Assembly (NCBI RefSeq): GCF_019655855.1
Contig: NZ_BPFX01000002.1
Location: 172,146 to 236,145 of the forward strand
DNA length: 64,000 nucleotides
Source: Pseudomonas paralcaligenes
Lineage (GTDB): Bacteria > Pseudomonadota > Gammaproteobacteria > Pseudomonadales > Pseudomonadaceae
Direction: 5' to 3'
The position numbers and the translations under genes are program-made. Each line of letters starts with the position of its first letter. The stretch's first letter is position 1. Positions 25,031 through 34,189 of this stretch are shown piece after piece. Below the pieces are notes generated by a model, which was not told where the DNA came from, made no database searches, and saw only the letters and a list, made by a program, of their open reading frames with translations.

Positions 25031-26425
25031 TCAAACCGGGAAGATCTTGCCCGGGTTCATGATGCCATTCGGATCGAACACGGCCTTGATCGCCTTCATG
25101 TAGCCGATCTCCGCCTCCGAGCGGCTGTAGTGCAGGTAGTCGCGCTTGGTCATGCCCACGCCGTGTTCGGCGCTGATCGAGCCGTTGTACTTCTGCACGG
25201 TCTCGAACACCCACTGGTTGACCACCGCGCACTTGGCGAAGAACTCGTCCTTGGACAGATTGTCCGGCTTGAGGATGTTCAGGTGCAGGTTGCCGTCGCC
25301 GATATGGCCGAACCACACCACCTCGAAGTCCGGGTAGTTGGCCTCGACGATGCGGTCGATGTCGTGGAGGAAGGCCGGCACCTGGCCGACGGTGACCGAG
25401 ATGTCGTTCTTGTACGGCGTCCAGTGGCTGATGGTCTCGGAGATGTACTCGCGCAGCTTCCACAGGTTCTCCAGCTGCTGCTGGCTCTGGCTCATCACGC
25501 CATCGACCACCCAGCCCTGCTCGACGCAATGCTCGAAGGTGGCCAGGGCCTGTTCGGCGACTTCCTCGGTGGTGGCCTCGAACTCCAGCAGGGCGTAGAA
25601 CGGGCAGTCGGTCTCGAAGGCCGGCGGCACGTCGCCGCGGGCCATGATCTTGGCCAGGGCCTTGTCGGAGAAGAACTCGAAGGCGGTCAGGTCGAGCTTG
25701 TTCTGGAAGGCGTGCAGCACCGGCATGATCGAGTCGAAGTCCGGGGTGCCGAGAACCATCGCGGTGAGGTTCTTCGGCGCGCGTTCCAGACGCATGGTCG
25801 CTTCCACGACAAACCCGAGCGTACCTTCGGCGCCGATGAACAGCTGGCGCATGTCGTAGCCAGTGGCGTTCTTGATCAGGTCGCGGTTCAGCTCCAGCAG
25901 CTCGCCGGTGCCGGTGACCACCTTGAGGCCGGCCACCCAGTTGCGCGTCATGCCGTAGCGGATCACCTTGATGCCGCCGGCGTTGGTGCCGATGTTGCCG
26001 CCCAGCTGGCTGGAGCCGGAGGAAGCGAAGTCCACCGGGTAGTACAGGCCCTTCTCCTCGGCGAACAGCTGCAGCTGCTTGGTCACCACGCCCGGCTGGC
26101 AGACCACGGTGCGGTCGTACTCGTTGAAGGCGAGGACCTGGTTCATGTAGTCGAACGCCACCACCACCTCGCCGTTGGCCGCGACGGCGGCGGCGGACAG
26201 GCCGGTGCGGCCGCCCGAGGGCACCAGGGCGACCTTGTGCTGGTTGGCCCAGCGCACGATGGCCTGCACCTGCTCGACGGTCTTGGGGAAGACGATGGCG
26301 CTGGGCGCCGGGGCGAAATGCTTGGTCCAATCCTTGCCATAGGCGTTGAGGGAGTCGGCGTCGGTCAGCACCTTGCCGGCCTCCACCAGGGTCTTCAGCT
26401 CGTCGATCAGGGCGGGATTGGTCAT
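25031..26425 (-). CDS. D-2-hydroxyglutarate dehydrogenase (FAD-linked oxidase)
   Basis: Oxidises D-2-hydroxyglutarate to 2-oxoglutarate with FAD and passes electrons to the respiratory chain. The 464-residue protein has the PCMH-type FAD-binding N-terminal half (VPSGGRTGLSAAAV, SSGSSQLGGNIGTNAGG) and the FAD-oxidase C-terminal half with zinc-site motifs HIGDGNLHLNI and EHGVGMTK. P. aeruginosa PA0317 of the same length has been characterised as this enzyme. The divergent neighbour is serA: SerA makes D-2-hydroxyglutarate as a side product while regenerating NAD, and coupling of the two has been shown in Pseudomonas stutzeri. I start at ATG 26425 (MTNPALIDEL); the in-frame ATG at 26470 adds 15 atypical residues. 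Confidence 0.93.
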   Translation of the reverse strand: MTNPALIDELKTLVEAGKVLTDADSLNAYGKDWTKHFAPAPSAIVFPKTVEQVQAIVRWANQHKVALVPSGGRTGLSAAAVAANGEVVVAFDYMNQVLAFNEYDRTVVCQPGVVTKQLQLFAEEKGLYYPVDFASSGSSQLGGNIGTNAGGIKVIRYGMTRNWVAGLKVVTGTGELLELNRDLIKNATGYDMRQLFIGAEGTLGFVVEATMRLERAPKNLTAMVLGTPDFDSIMPVLHAFQNKLDLTAFEFFSDKALAKIMARGDVPPAFETDCPFYALLEFEATTEEVAEQALATFEHCVEQGWVVDGVMSQSQQQLENLWKLREYISETISHWTPYKNDISVTVGQVPAFLHDIDRIVEANYPDFEVVWFGHIGDGNLHLNILKPDNLSKDEFFAKCAVVNQWVFETVQKYNGSISAEHGVGMTKRDYLHYSRSEAEIGYMKAIKAVFDPNGIMNPGKIFPV

Positions 26426-26498
26426 CTGGGAACTCTCAAGCTGTTCATGGTCACCCTGAGAACGCTTCATCGGTCAGGGGTGGGCGTTTCGCGGGGTC

Positions 26499-26514
26499 CG
26501 TATGCTAGCATACG
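26499..26514. promoter_or_regulatory. 16-bp perfect palindrome between divergent dehydrogenase and serA genes
   Basis: CGTATGCTAGCATACG is fully self-complementary. It contains TATGCT on both strands, each able to serve as a -10 element, and lies 73 bases from the dehydrogenase start and 88 bases from the serA start. It may be a bidirectional promoter core, an operator for a dimeric regulator, or both. Confidence 0.55.
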
Positions 26515-26602
26515 CACCCCGCCAATCGTGCCCCCGAGCCGATCCGCGGGGTCGGCCGCGGCCGATTTCCCTGACACTTTTTGTGGGACAACAGGTACTC
26601 CG

Positions 26603-27832
26603 ATGAGCAAGACCTCTCTCGACAAGGGCAAGATCAAGTTCCTTCTGCTGGAAGGCGTGCACCAGAACGCCGTCGACACCCTGAAGGCCGCTGGCTACAC
26701 CAACATCGAGTACCTCAAGGGCGCCCTGTCCGGCGACGAGCTGAAGGCCAAGATCGCCGACGCTCACTTCATCGGCATCCGCTCGCGCACCCAACTGACC
26801 GAGGAAGTCTTCGACTGCGCCAAGAAGCTGGTCGCCGTCGGCTGCTTCTGCATCGGCACCAACCAGGTCAACCTGGACGCGGCCCGCGAGCGCGGCATCG
26901 CCGTGTTCAACGCACCCTATTCCAACACCCGCTCGGTGGCCGAGCTGGTGCTGGCCCAGGCCATCCTGCTGCTGCGCGGCATCCCGGAGAAGAACGCCTC
27001 CTGCCACCGTGGTGGCTGGATCAAGTCGGCGGCCAACTCCTTCGAGATCCGCGGCAAGAAGCTCGGCATCATCGGCTACGGCTCCATCGGCACCCAGCTC
27101 TCGGTGCTGGCCGAGGCCCTGGGCATGCAGGTGTTCTTCTACGACACCGTGACCAAGCTGCCGCTGGGCAACGCCACCCAGATCGGCAACCTGTACGATC
27201 TGCTAGGCCTGTGCGACATCGTGTCGCTGCACGTGCCCGAGCTGCCGTCCACCCAGTGGATGATCGGCGAGAAGGAAATCCGCGCCATGAAGAAGGGCGG
27301 CATCCTGATCAACGCCGCGCGCGGCACCGTGGTCGAACTGGACCACCTGGCCCAGGCGATCAAGGACGAGCACCTGATCGGCGCCGCCATCGACGTGTTC
27401 CCGGTCGAGCCGAAGTCCAACGACGAAGAGTTCGAGAGCCCGCTGCGTGGCCTGGACCGCGTGATCCTGACCCCGCACATCGGCGGCTCCACCGCCGAGG
27501 CCCAGGCCAACATCGGCCTGGAAGTGGCCGAGAAGCTGGTCAAGTACAGCGACAACGGCACTTCCGTCTCCTCCGTCAACTTCCCGGAAGTCGCCCTGCC
27601 GGCGCACCCGGGCAAGCACCGCCTGCTGCACATCCACCAGAACGTGCCGGGTGTGATGAGCGAGATCAACACGGTGTTCGCCGAAAACGGCATCAACATC
27701 TCCGGCCAGTTCCTGCAGACCAACGACAAGGTCGGCTACGTGGTGATCGACGTCGACGCCGAGTACTCCGACCTGGCGCTGGAGAAGCTGCAGCACGTCA
27801 CCGGCACCATCCGCAGCCGCGTCCTGTTCTGA
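26603..27832 (+). CDS. serA: D-3-phosphoglycerate dehydrogenase
   Basis: First enzyme of serine synthesis: oxidises 3-phosphoglycerate to phosphohydroxypyruvate with NAD, and in pseudomonads also reduces 2-oxoglutarate to D-2-hydroxyglutarate. The 409-residue, E. coli-type protein has the Rossmann motif GIIGYGSIGTQ, the catalytic Arg in INAARGTVV, the catalytic His in LTPHIGGST, and a C-terminal ACT domain (about 335-409, HQNVPGVMSEIN) for serine inhibition. The ATG at 26603 (MSKTSLDKGK) is the family start; the frame runs open far upstream only because it is antisense to the dehydrogenase gene. A textbook terminator follows. Confidence 0.97.
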   Translation: MSKTSLDKGKIKFLLLEGVHQNAVDTLKAAGYTNIEYLKGALSGDELKAKIADAHFIGIRSRTQLTEEVFDCAKKLVAVGCFCIGTNQVNLDAARERGIAVFNAPYSNTRSVAELVLAQAILLLRGIPEKNASCHRGGWIKSAANSFEIRGKKLGIIGYGSIGTQLSVLAEALGMQVFFYDTVTKLPLGNATQIGNLYDLLGLCDIVSLHVPELPSTQWMIGEKEIRAMKKGGILINAARGTVVELDHLAQAIKDEHLIGAAIDVFPVEPKSNDEEFESPLRGLDRVILTPHIGGSTAEAQANIGLEVAEKLVKYSDNGTSVSSVNFPEVALPAHPGKHRLLHIHQNVPGVMSEINTVFAENGINISGQFLQTNDKVGYVVIDVDAEYSDLALEKLQHVTGTIRSRVLF

Positions 27833-27849
27833 GGCGCGTTGCCGCAATG

Positions 27850-27877
27850 AAAAAGGGAGGCTTCGGCCTCCCTTTTT
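27850..27877 (+). terminator. Intrinsic terminator of serA
   Basis: GGGAGGC (27855-27861), TTCG tetraloop, GCCTCCC (27866-27872), then TTTTT, with a matching A-run before the stem, so it may also work on the opposite strand. It starts 18 bases after the serA stop codon. Confidence 0.93.
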
Positions 27878-27896
27878 CGTTGTGTCGTATGTCGCT

Positions 27897-27952
27897 GCGG
27901 TGCGCGCGGCGCACCCTACGCTCGGCGTGTAGCCCGGATGAATCCGGGATTG
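27897..27952. repeat. REP-like family B half plus GTAGCCCGGATGAATCCGGG element
   Basis: GCGCGCGGCGCACCCTACG is followed by TAGCCCGGATGAATCCGGG, whose CCCGGAT/ATCCGGG arms form a short hairpin. These lie between the serA terminator and the convergent ppx end, at the boundary between the two syntenic blocks. Confidence 0.65.
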
Positions 27953-27968
27953 CGGGGCTCTTGGCCTT

Positions 27969-29468
27969 TCAGCGCACCGTCAGCGCGAAGCCGATGCGGG
28001 TCAGCCACTCGGCTTCCTGCTCGAAGTCGGCCTGGGTCAGCGGGTTGGCTTCCAGCCAGCCGCCGGGGAAGGTCAGGTCGAGGCTCTGCGGGCCGGCCTT
28101 GAGCTGCACCTTCGGCATGTCCTGGGTGCCGCGGATGTGATGGAAGAGGATGGCGAAGCGCAGCAGCACGCACAGGCGCAGCAGCTGCACGCCGTCCTCG
28201 CCGAACTCGGCGAAGCGGTCCTTGGGGATGTTGCGGCGGTGGCCGCGGACCAGCAGCGCCAGCATCAGCTGGTCGCGCCGGGAGAAGCCGGCCAGGTCGG
28301 AGTGCTCGATCAGGTAGGCGCCATGCTTGTGGTACTGGTAGTGGGCGATGTCCAGGCCGATCTCGTGCACCCGCGCACCCCATTGCAGCAGATCGCTGTG
28401 CCAGTCCTCGTCCAGCTGCCAGGTGTCGGCGACCTTGCCCAGCGCCTGCAGGGCCTTGGCCTCGACCCGCGCCGCCTGCTGCAGGTCGACGTGGTATCGC
28501 TCCATCAGCGCGCCCAGGGTGCGTTCGCGCACGTCCTCGTGGTGGTGGCGGCCGAGCAGGTCGTAGAGCACGCCTTCGCGCAACGCGCCTTCCGAATGAT
28601 CGATGCGCTGCAGTTCGAGGGCATCGAACACGGCCTCGGCGATGGCCAGGCCGGCCGGGAAGATCTGCCGGCGATCGGGCTTGATGCCGTCGATCTCCAG
28701 CTTGTCGGCCTCGCCCAGCTTGAACACCTTGCGCTTGAGCCAGGCCAGGCCCTCGGGATTGATCTCGCCGTTGCCCAGCTCGCCGGCCTTGATCGCCAGG
28801 CCGATGGCGCGGATGGTGCCGGACGCACCCACCGCCTCCTGCCAGCCCAGGCGATGCAGGCCCTGCTCGATGCTCATCAGTTCCAGGCGCGCGGCGGTGT
28901 AGGCCTGTGCATAGCGCGCCGGGGTGATCTTGCCGTCCTTGAAGTAGCGCTGGGTGTAGCTGACGCAGCCCATCTGCAGGCTCTCGCGCAGCAGCGGCTC
29001 GAAGCGCTGGCCGACGATGAATTCGGTGCTGCCGCCGCCGATGTCCACCACCAGGCGCTTGCCAGGAGTGTCGGCGATGGTGTGCGACACGCCGAGATAG
29101 ATCAGGCGCGCTTCCTCGCGCCCGGAAATCACTTCCACCTGATGGCCGAGCAGTTCGTCGGCGCGGCGGATGAACTCGGCGCGGTTGCGTGCCTCGCGCA
29201 GGGCGTTGGTGCCGACGATGCGCACGGCGCCCTGGGGCAGGTGCTGGATCAACTGGCCGAAGCGGCGCAGGCAATCGAGGCCGCGCTGCATGGCTTCCTC
29301 GCTGAGCTGGCGCTCCTCGTTGAGGCCGGCGGCCAGCTGCACCTTCTCGCCGAGCCGCTCGAGGATACGGATCTCGCCATGATCGGCCTTGGCCAGCACC
29401 ATGTGGAAACTGTTGGAGCCCAGGTCGATGGCTGCAATCAGGGGATACTGCTTGGAGGTGTTGGGCAT
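27969..29468 (-). CDS. ppx: Exopolyphosphatase
   Basis: Processively hydrolyses inorganic polyphosphate to phosphate; Ppx/GppA family. The 499-residue protein has the actin-like ATPase-fold motifs [16 protein letters not shown] near the N-terminus, [13 protein letters not shown] with the catalytic Glu, [12 protein letters not shown], and a C-terminal HD-like helical domain ([26 protein letters not shown] region). The ATG at 29468 ([10 protein letters not shown]) has AAGGAA 7 bases upstream; a 22-codon in-frame extension to 29534 is not family-like. It is divergent from trxA, as in P. aeruginosa (PA5241). Confidence 0.96.
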   Translation of the reverse strand: MPNTSKQYPLIAAIDLGSNSFHMVLAKADHGEIRILERLGEKVQLAAGLNEERQLSEEAMQRGLDCLRRFGQLIQHLPQGAVRIVGTNALREARNRAEFIRRADELLGHQVEVISGREEARLIYLGVSHTIADTPGKRLVVDIGGGSTEFIVGQRFEPLLRESLQMGCVSYTQRYFKDGKITPARYAQAYTAARLELMSIEQGLHRLGWQEAVGASGTIRAIGLAIKAGELGNGEINPEGLAWLKRKVFKLGEADKLEIDGIKPDRRQIFPAGLAIAEAVFDALELQRIDHSEGALREGVLYDLLGRHHHEDVRERTLGALMERYHVDLQQAARVEAKALQALGKVADTWQLDEDWHSDLLQWGARVHEIGLDIAHYQYHKHGAYLIEHSDLAGFSRRDQLMLALLVRGHRRNIPKDRFAEFGEDGVQLLRLCVLLRFAILFHHIRGTQDMPKVQLKAGPQSLDLTFPGGWLEANPLTQADFEQEAEWLTRIGFALTVR

Positions 29469-29685
29469 GAGGGATTCCTTGAGGAAACGCTGGCATCCTG
29501 CCACGACCAGGCAGGCGCTCCAATTGGTTCGCATGTTAACCGCCCGAGGCCTTGATGCCGTATTCTTTCATCAGCTTTTACCCTGGGATCGATAGCCAGG
29601 CTCAATGGCCTGCGGCTTTCGACTCGGGGCAAGGCGGGCTATCATGACCGCCAATTTTTTCCGCTTCCGACCACGGAGACTGTAC

Positions 29686-30012
29686 ATGAGCGAATTCATC
29701 ACCAACGTCAGCGACACCAGCTTCGAAGACGATGTGATCAAGGCCGAAGGTCCGGTCCTGGTCGACTACTGGGCCGAATGGTGCGGCCCGTGCAAGATGA
29801 TCGCCCCGGTCCTGGACGAGATCGCCCAGACCTACGCCGGCAAGCTGAAGATCTGCAAGCTGAACATCGACGAGAACCAGGAAACCCCGCCGAAGTACGG
29901 CGTGCGCGGCATCCCGACCCTGATGCTGTTCAAGAACGGCAACGTCGAGGCCACCAAGGTCGGCGCCCTGTCCAAGTCGCAGCTGGCCGCCTTCCTCGAC
30001 GCCAATATCTGA
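29686..30012 (+). CDS. trxA: Thioredoxin 1
   Basis: General cytoplasmic disulfide reductase. The 108-residue protein has the WCGPC active site ([14 protein letters not shown]), the buried Asp (VDYWAEW), the cis-Pro (GIPTLMLF) and a normal length. ATG 29686 follows ACGGAG. A TATCAT at 29640-29645 is a candidate -10 element. Terminator at 30034 follows. The trxA-rho order is widely conserved. Confidence 0.97.
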   Translation: MSEFITNVSDTSFEDDVIKAEGPVLVDYWAEWCGPCKMIAPVLDEIAQTYAGKLKICKLNIDENQETPPKYGVRGIPTLMLFKNGNVEATKVGALSKSQLAAFLDANI

Positions 30013-30033
30013 GGCGTTCGCCGCTGTAGCAGA

Positions 30034-30058
30034 AGCCCCGCACATTGCGGGGCTTTTT
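30034..30058 (+). terminator. Intrinsic terminator of trxA
   Basis: AGCCCCGCA (30034-30042), loop CAT, TGCGGGGCT (30046-30054), then TTTT. It separates trxA from the roughly 190-base leader of rho. Confidence 0.93.
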
Positions 30059-30249
30059 CTTTGGACGCAGGCTGGACGCCACGATAAACGCGGTGTTACA
30101 TTCGGGCCTGCGCCGGGTTCCCCGCCGCCCTCCAAGCCGTCGCCGATGCACTCCTCCCGATAATATCGAGCGATCCAGTCGCCCTCTCGCGGCGCGGCCA
30201 GCAAAGCCACAGGCTTTCCTTCCTTCTCTCATCTATCTACGTCATTCCT

Positions 30250-31509
<1,260 letters not shown>

Positions 31510-31528
31510 GCACGAATCGTTGCACGCG

Positions 31529-31550
31529 AGGCCGGGGAAACCCGGCCTTT
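31529..31550 (+). terminator. Hairpin terminator after rho
   Basis: AGGCCGGG (31529-31536), loop GAAA, CCCGGCCT (31541-31548), then a short T-run (TTT). The T-tract is short, so strength is moderate. Confidence 0.75.
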
Positions 31551-31620
31551 GCATGTGCGCAGCCTTCTGAATAACCCAGTTCGGCGCTAAACTTTGCGCC
31601 CCGACCTGTGAGGCCCAAGC

Positions 31621-33087
31621 ATGCAGTATCGCGACCTGCGCGACTTCATCCGCGAGCTGGAAAAGCGCGGCGAACTCAAGCGCGTCCAGGCACCGGTATC
31701 ACCGGTGCTGGAAATGACCGAAATCTGCGACCGCACCCTGCGCAAGGGCGGTCCGGCGCTGCTGTTCGAGAAGCCCACGGGCTTCGACGTGCCGGTGCTC
31801 GGCAACCTGTTCGGCACGCCCAAGCGCGTGGCGCTGGGCATGGGGGCAGAGGATGTGGGCGAGCTGCGCGAGATCGGCAAGCTGCTGGCCTTCCTCAAGG
31901 AGCCCGAGCCGCCCAAGGGTCTGAAGGACGCCTGGAGCAAGCTGCCGATCTACAAGAAGGTCATCAGCATGGCGCCCAAGGTGCTCAAGGACGCGCCGTG
32001 CCACGAGGTGATCGAGGAGGGCGAGGCCGTCGACCTCGGCAAGCTGCCGATCCAGCACTGCTGGCCGGGCGACGTGGCGCCGCTGATCACCTGGGGCCTG
32101 ACCATCACCAAGGGCCCTAACAAGGAGCGGCAGAACCTCGGCATCTACCGCCAGCAGGTGATCGGCCGCAACAAGGTGATCATGCGCTGGCTCAGCCACC
32201 GCGGCGGCGCGCTGGACTACCGCGAGTGGTGCCAGAAGCACCCGGACAAGCCCTACCCGGTGTGCGTGGCCCTGGGCGCCGACCCGGCCACCATCCTCGG
32301 CGCCGTGACGCCGGTGCCGGACACTCTCTCCGAATACGCCTTCGCCGGCCTCTTGCGCGGCCACCGCACCGAGCTGGTCAAGGCCATCGGCTCGGACCTG
32401 CAGGTGCCGGCCAGCGCCGAGATCGTCCTCGAAGGTGTGATCCATCCGGGCGAGACCGCGCCGGAAGGCCCCTACGGCGACCATACCGGCTACTACAACG
32501 AGGTCGACACCTTCCCGGTGTTCACCGTCGAGCGCATCACCCGCCGCCGCGACCCGATCTACCACAGCACCTACACCGGCCGCCCGCCGGACGAGCCGGC
32601 GATCCTCGGCGTGGCGCTGAACGAGGTGTTCGTGCCGATCCTGCAGAAGCAGTTCCCGGAGATCACCGACTTCTACCTGCCGCCGGAAGGCTGCTCCTAC
32701 CGCATGGCGGTGGTGACCATGAAGAAGCAGTACCCCGGCCACGCCAAGCGCGTGATGCTCGGCGTGTGGAGCTTCCTGCGCCAGTTCATGTACACCAAGT
32801 TCGTCATCGTCACCGACGACGATGTCAACGCGCGCGACTGGAACGATGTGATCTGGGCCATCACCACGCGCATGGACCCCAAGCGCGACACGGTGATGAT
32901 CGACAACACGCCGATCGACTACCTCGACTTCGCCTCGCCGGTGTCCGGCCTGGGCTCGAAGATGGGCCTGGACGCCACCCACAAGTGGCCGGGCGAGACC
33001 AGCCGCGAGTGGGGCAGGGTGATCGAGAAGGACCCGGCCGTGGTCGCACGAGTCGACGAGCTGTGGGCGCAACTGGGGATCGACTGA
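31621..33087 (+). CDS. ubiD: 3-octaprenyl-4-hydroxybenzoate decarboxylase UbiD
   Basis: Prenylated-FMN-dependent decarboxylase of ubiquinone synthesis; the cofactor is supplied by UbiX. The 488-residue protein starts [19 protein letters not shown] and includes the prFMN/Mn-binding core around [18 protein letters not shown] and the [11 protein letters not shown] region with the catalytic Glu, at normal family length. GAGG lies 9 bases before the ATG. It is followed after 100 bases by a 2Fe-2S flavin reductase gene, as in P. aeruginosa (PA5237/PA5236), where a possible electron donor role has been suggested by analogy with Fre. Confidence 0.97.
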   Translation: MQYRDLRDFIRELEKRGELKRVQAPVSPVLEMTEICDRTLRKGGPALLFEKPTGFDVPVLGNLFGTPKRVALGMGAEDVGELREIGKLLAFLKEPEPPKGLKDAWSKLPIYKKVISMAPKVLKDAPCHEVIEEGEAVDLGKLPIQHCWPGDVAPLITWGLTITKGPNKERQNLGIYRQQVIGRNKVIMRWLSHRGGALDYREWCQKHPDKPYPVCVALGADPATILGAVTPVPDTLSEYAFAGLLRGHRTELVKAIGSDLQVPASAEIVLEGVIHPGETAPEGPYGDHTGYYNEVDTFPVFTVERITRRRDPIYHSTYTGRPPDEPAILGVALNEVFVPILQKQFPEITDFYLPPEGCSYRMAVVTMKKQYPGHAKRVMLGVWSFLRQFMYTKFVIVTDDDVNARDWNDVIWAITTRMDPKRDTVMIDNTPIDYLDFASPVSGLGSKMGLDATHKWPGETSREWGRVIEKDPAVVARVDELWAQLGID

Positions 33088-33097
33088 TGAAGCGCCT

Positions 33098-33120
33098 GTG
33101 GGAGCGGCCTTGGCCGCGAA
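33098..33120. repeat. Solitary REP-like arm, family C
   Basis: GTGGGAGCGGCCTTGGCCGC occurs once, without its inverted partner, in the 100-base gap between ubiD and the reductase gene. The arm contains a small GCGGCC/GGCCGC hairpin of its own. Confidence 0.7.
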
Positions 33121-33187
33121 CGGAACAGCGCAGAGGCATCACAGCCAAGACGGAGTGCCGCACAGCCGCCCCCATGGGGGCCGTGGC

Positions 33188-34156
33188 ATGAAGGTCACGC
33201 TGCAGCCCTCCGGCGCCGTGCTCGACGTACACGGCGGCGAGCGCATCCTCGACGCCGCGCGGCGCCTGGGCTACGAGTGCCCGCAGAGCTGCCGCAACGG
33301 CAACTGCCACATCTGCGCGGCATTGCTGGTGGAAGGCCGGGTGCGCCAGGACGGCGCCGAACTGGACCACGGCGAGCTGTTCACCTGCCTGGCCGAGCCG
33401 CTGGAGGACTGCGTGCTGCACTGGGACGGCGTGCTCGCCCCCGGTGAGTTGCCGGTGCGCACCTTCGGCTGCCAGGTCCTCGACCTGGCCGATCTGGGCG
33501 GCGACGTCTGCCGCGTGCGCCTGCGCGCGCCGGCCGGCAAGCCGCCGCGCTACCACGCCGGGCAGTACCTGCTGCTGCAGCGCGACGACGGCGAGTGGGC
33601 GGCCTTCTCCCTGGCCTCGGCGCCGCACGAGGGGCGCGATCTGGAGCTGCACATCCTGACGCGCGAGGACGCCCCGCGCCAACTGGTGGAGCAACTGCGC
33701 CGCACGCGCCTGGCGCGGGTGCAGATGCCGTTCGGCGACACCCACCTGGCCGAGTTGCCGGAGGGGCCGTTGGTACTGCTCGCCGCCGGCACCGGCATGG
33801 CGCAGATGCACAGCCTGATCGAGCACTGCCGGGCCACCGGCTTCACCCATCCGCTGCATCTGTACTGGGGCGTGCGCCAGCCGGAAGACTTCTACCACCT
33901 GGACCACTGGCGCGCCTGGGAAAACCAGCCCGGCCTGTACCTGCACCGGGTGGTCAGCGACGCCTGCACCGGCGATAGCCGCTGCGGCATGCTGCACGAG
34001 GCGGTGTGCCAGGACTTCGCCGACCTCAAGTCCCTGCACGTCTACGCCAGCGGCTCGCCGGGAATGGTCTACGGCACCCTGGACGCCCTGGTGGACGCCG
34101 GCATGGACGCCCACCAGATGCGCGCCGACGTGTTCGCCTACGCGCCCCGCTCCTGA
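33188..34156 (+). CDS. 2Fe-2S ferredoxin-domain FAD/NAD(P) oxidoreductase (Fre-like)
   Basis: A 322-residue electron-transfer protein. The N-terminal plant-type ferredoxin domain has C-x4-C-x2-C (CRNGNCHIC) plus a distal Cys in FTCLAEPLE. Then comes a flavin-binding barrel with a variant FSLAS motif (usually R-x-Y-S) and an NAD-binding domain (LLAAGTGMAQMHSLI, YASGSPGMVYGTLDAL). This is the organisation of phenol-hydroxylase-type reductases and CDP-6-deoxyglucose reductase. ATG 33188 is used; the open frame upstream to 33098 runs through a REP arm and is not conserved-looking. Acceptor unknown; position after ubiD is conserved. Confidence 0.9.
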   Translation: MKVTLQPSGAVLDVHGGERILDAARRLGYECPQSCRNGNCHICAALLVEGRVRQDGAELDHGELFTCLAEPLEDCVLHWDGVLAPGELPVRTFGCQVLDLADLGGDVCRVRLRAPAGKPPRYHAGQYLLLQRDDGEWAAFSLASAPHEGRDLELHILTREDAPRQLVEQLRRTRLARVQMPFGDTHLAELPEGPLVLLAAGTGMAQMHSLIEHCRATGFTHPLHLYWGVRQPEDFYHLDHWRAWENQPGLYLHRVVSDACTGDSRCGMLHEAVCQDFADLKSLHVYASGSPGMVYGTLDALVDAGMDAHQMRADVFAYAPRS

Positions 34157-34180
34157 CCGGGCCGCCCTTGGGCGGCCCGG
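34157..34180. terminator. Bidirectional hairpin between convergent reductase and tyrosinase genes
   Basis: An 11-bp perfect GC stem (34157-34167 with 34170-34180, CCGGGCCGCCC arm) with a two-base loop, starting immediately after the reductase stop codon and 10 bases from the tyrosinase stop. No T-run. Confidence 0.6.
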
Positions 34181-34189
34181 CAGGTTGCC

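Noticed and set aside
24231..26330. A single 699-codon minus-strand frame joining the FAH-family gene with upstream sequence, suggesting a fusion
   Set aside because: The upstream part is an out-of-frame shadow of the D-2-hydroxyglutarate dehydrogenase gene; the true dehydrogenase frame is complete by itself (25031-26425).
33098..33187. N-terminal extension of the 2Fe-2S reductase
   Set aside because: The open stretch consists largely of a REP-like arm and shows no family similarity; the ferredoxin domain starts right after the ATG at 33188.
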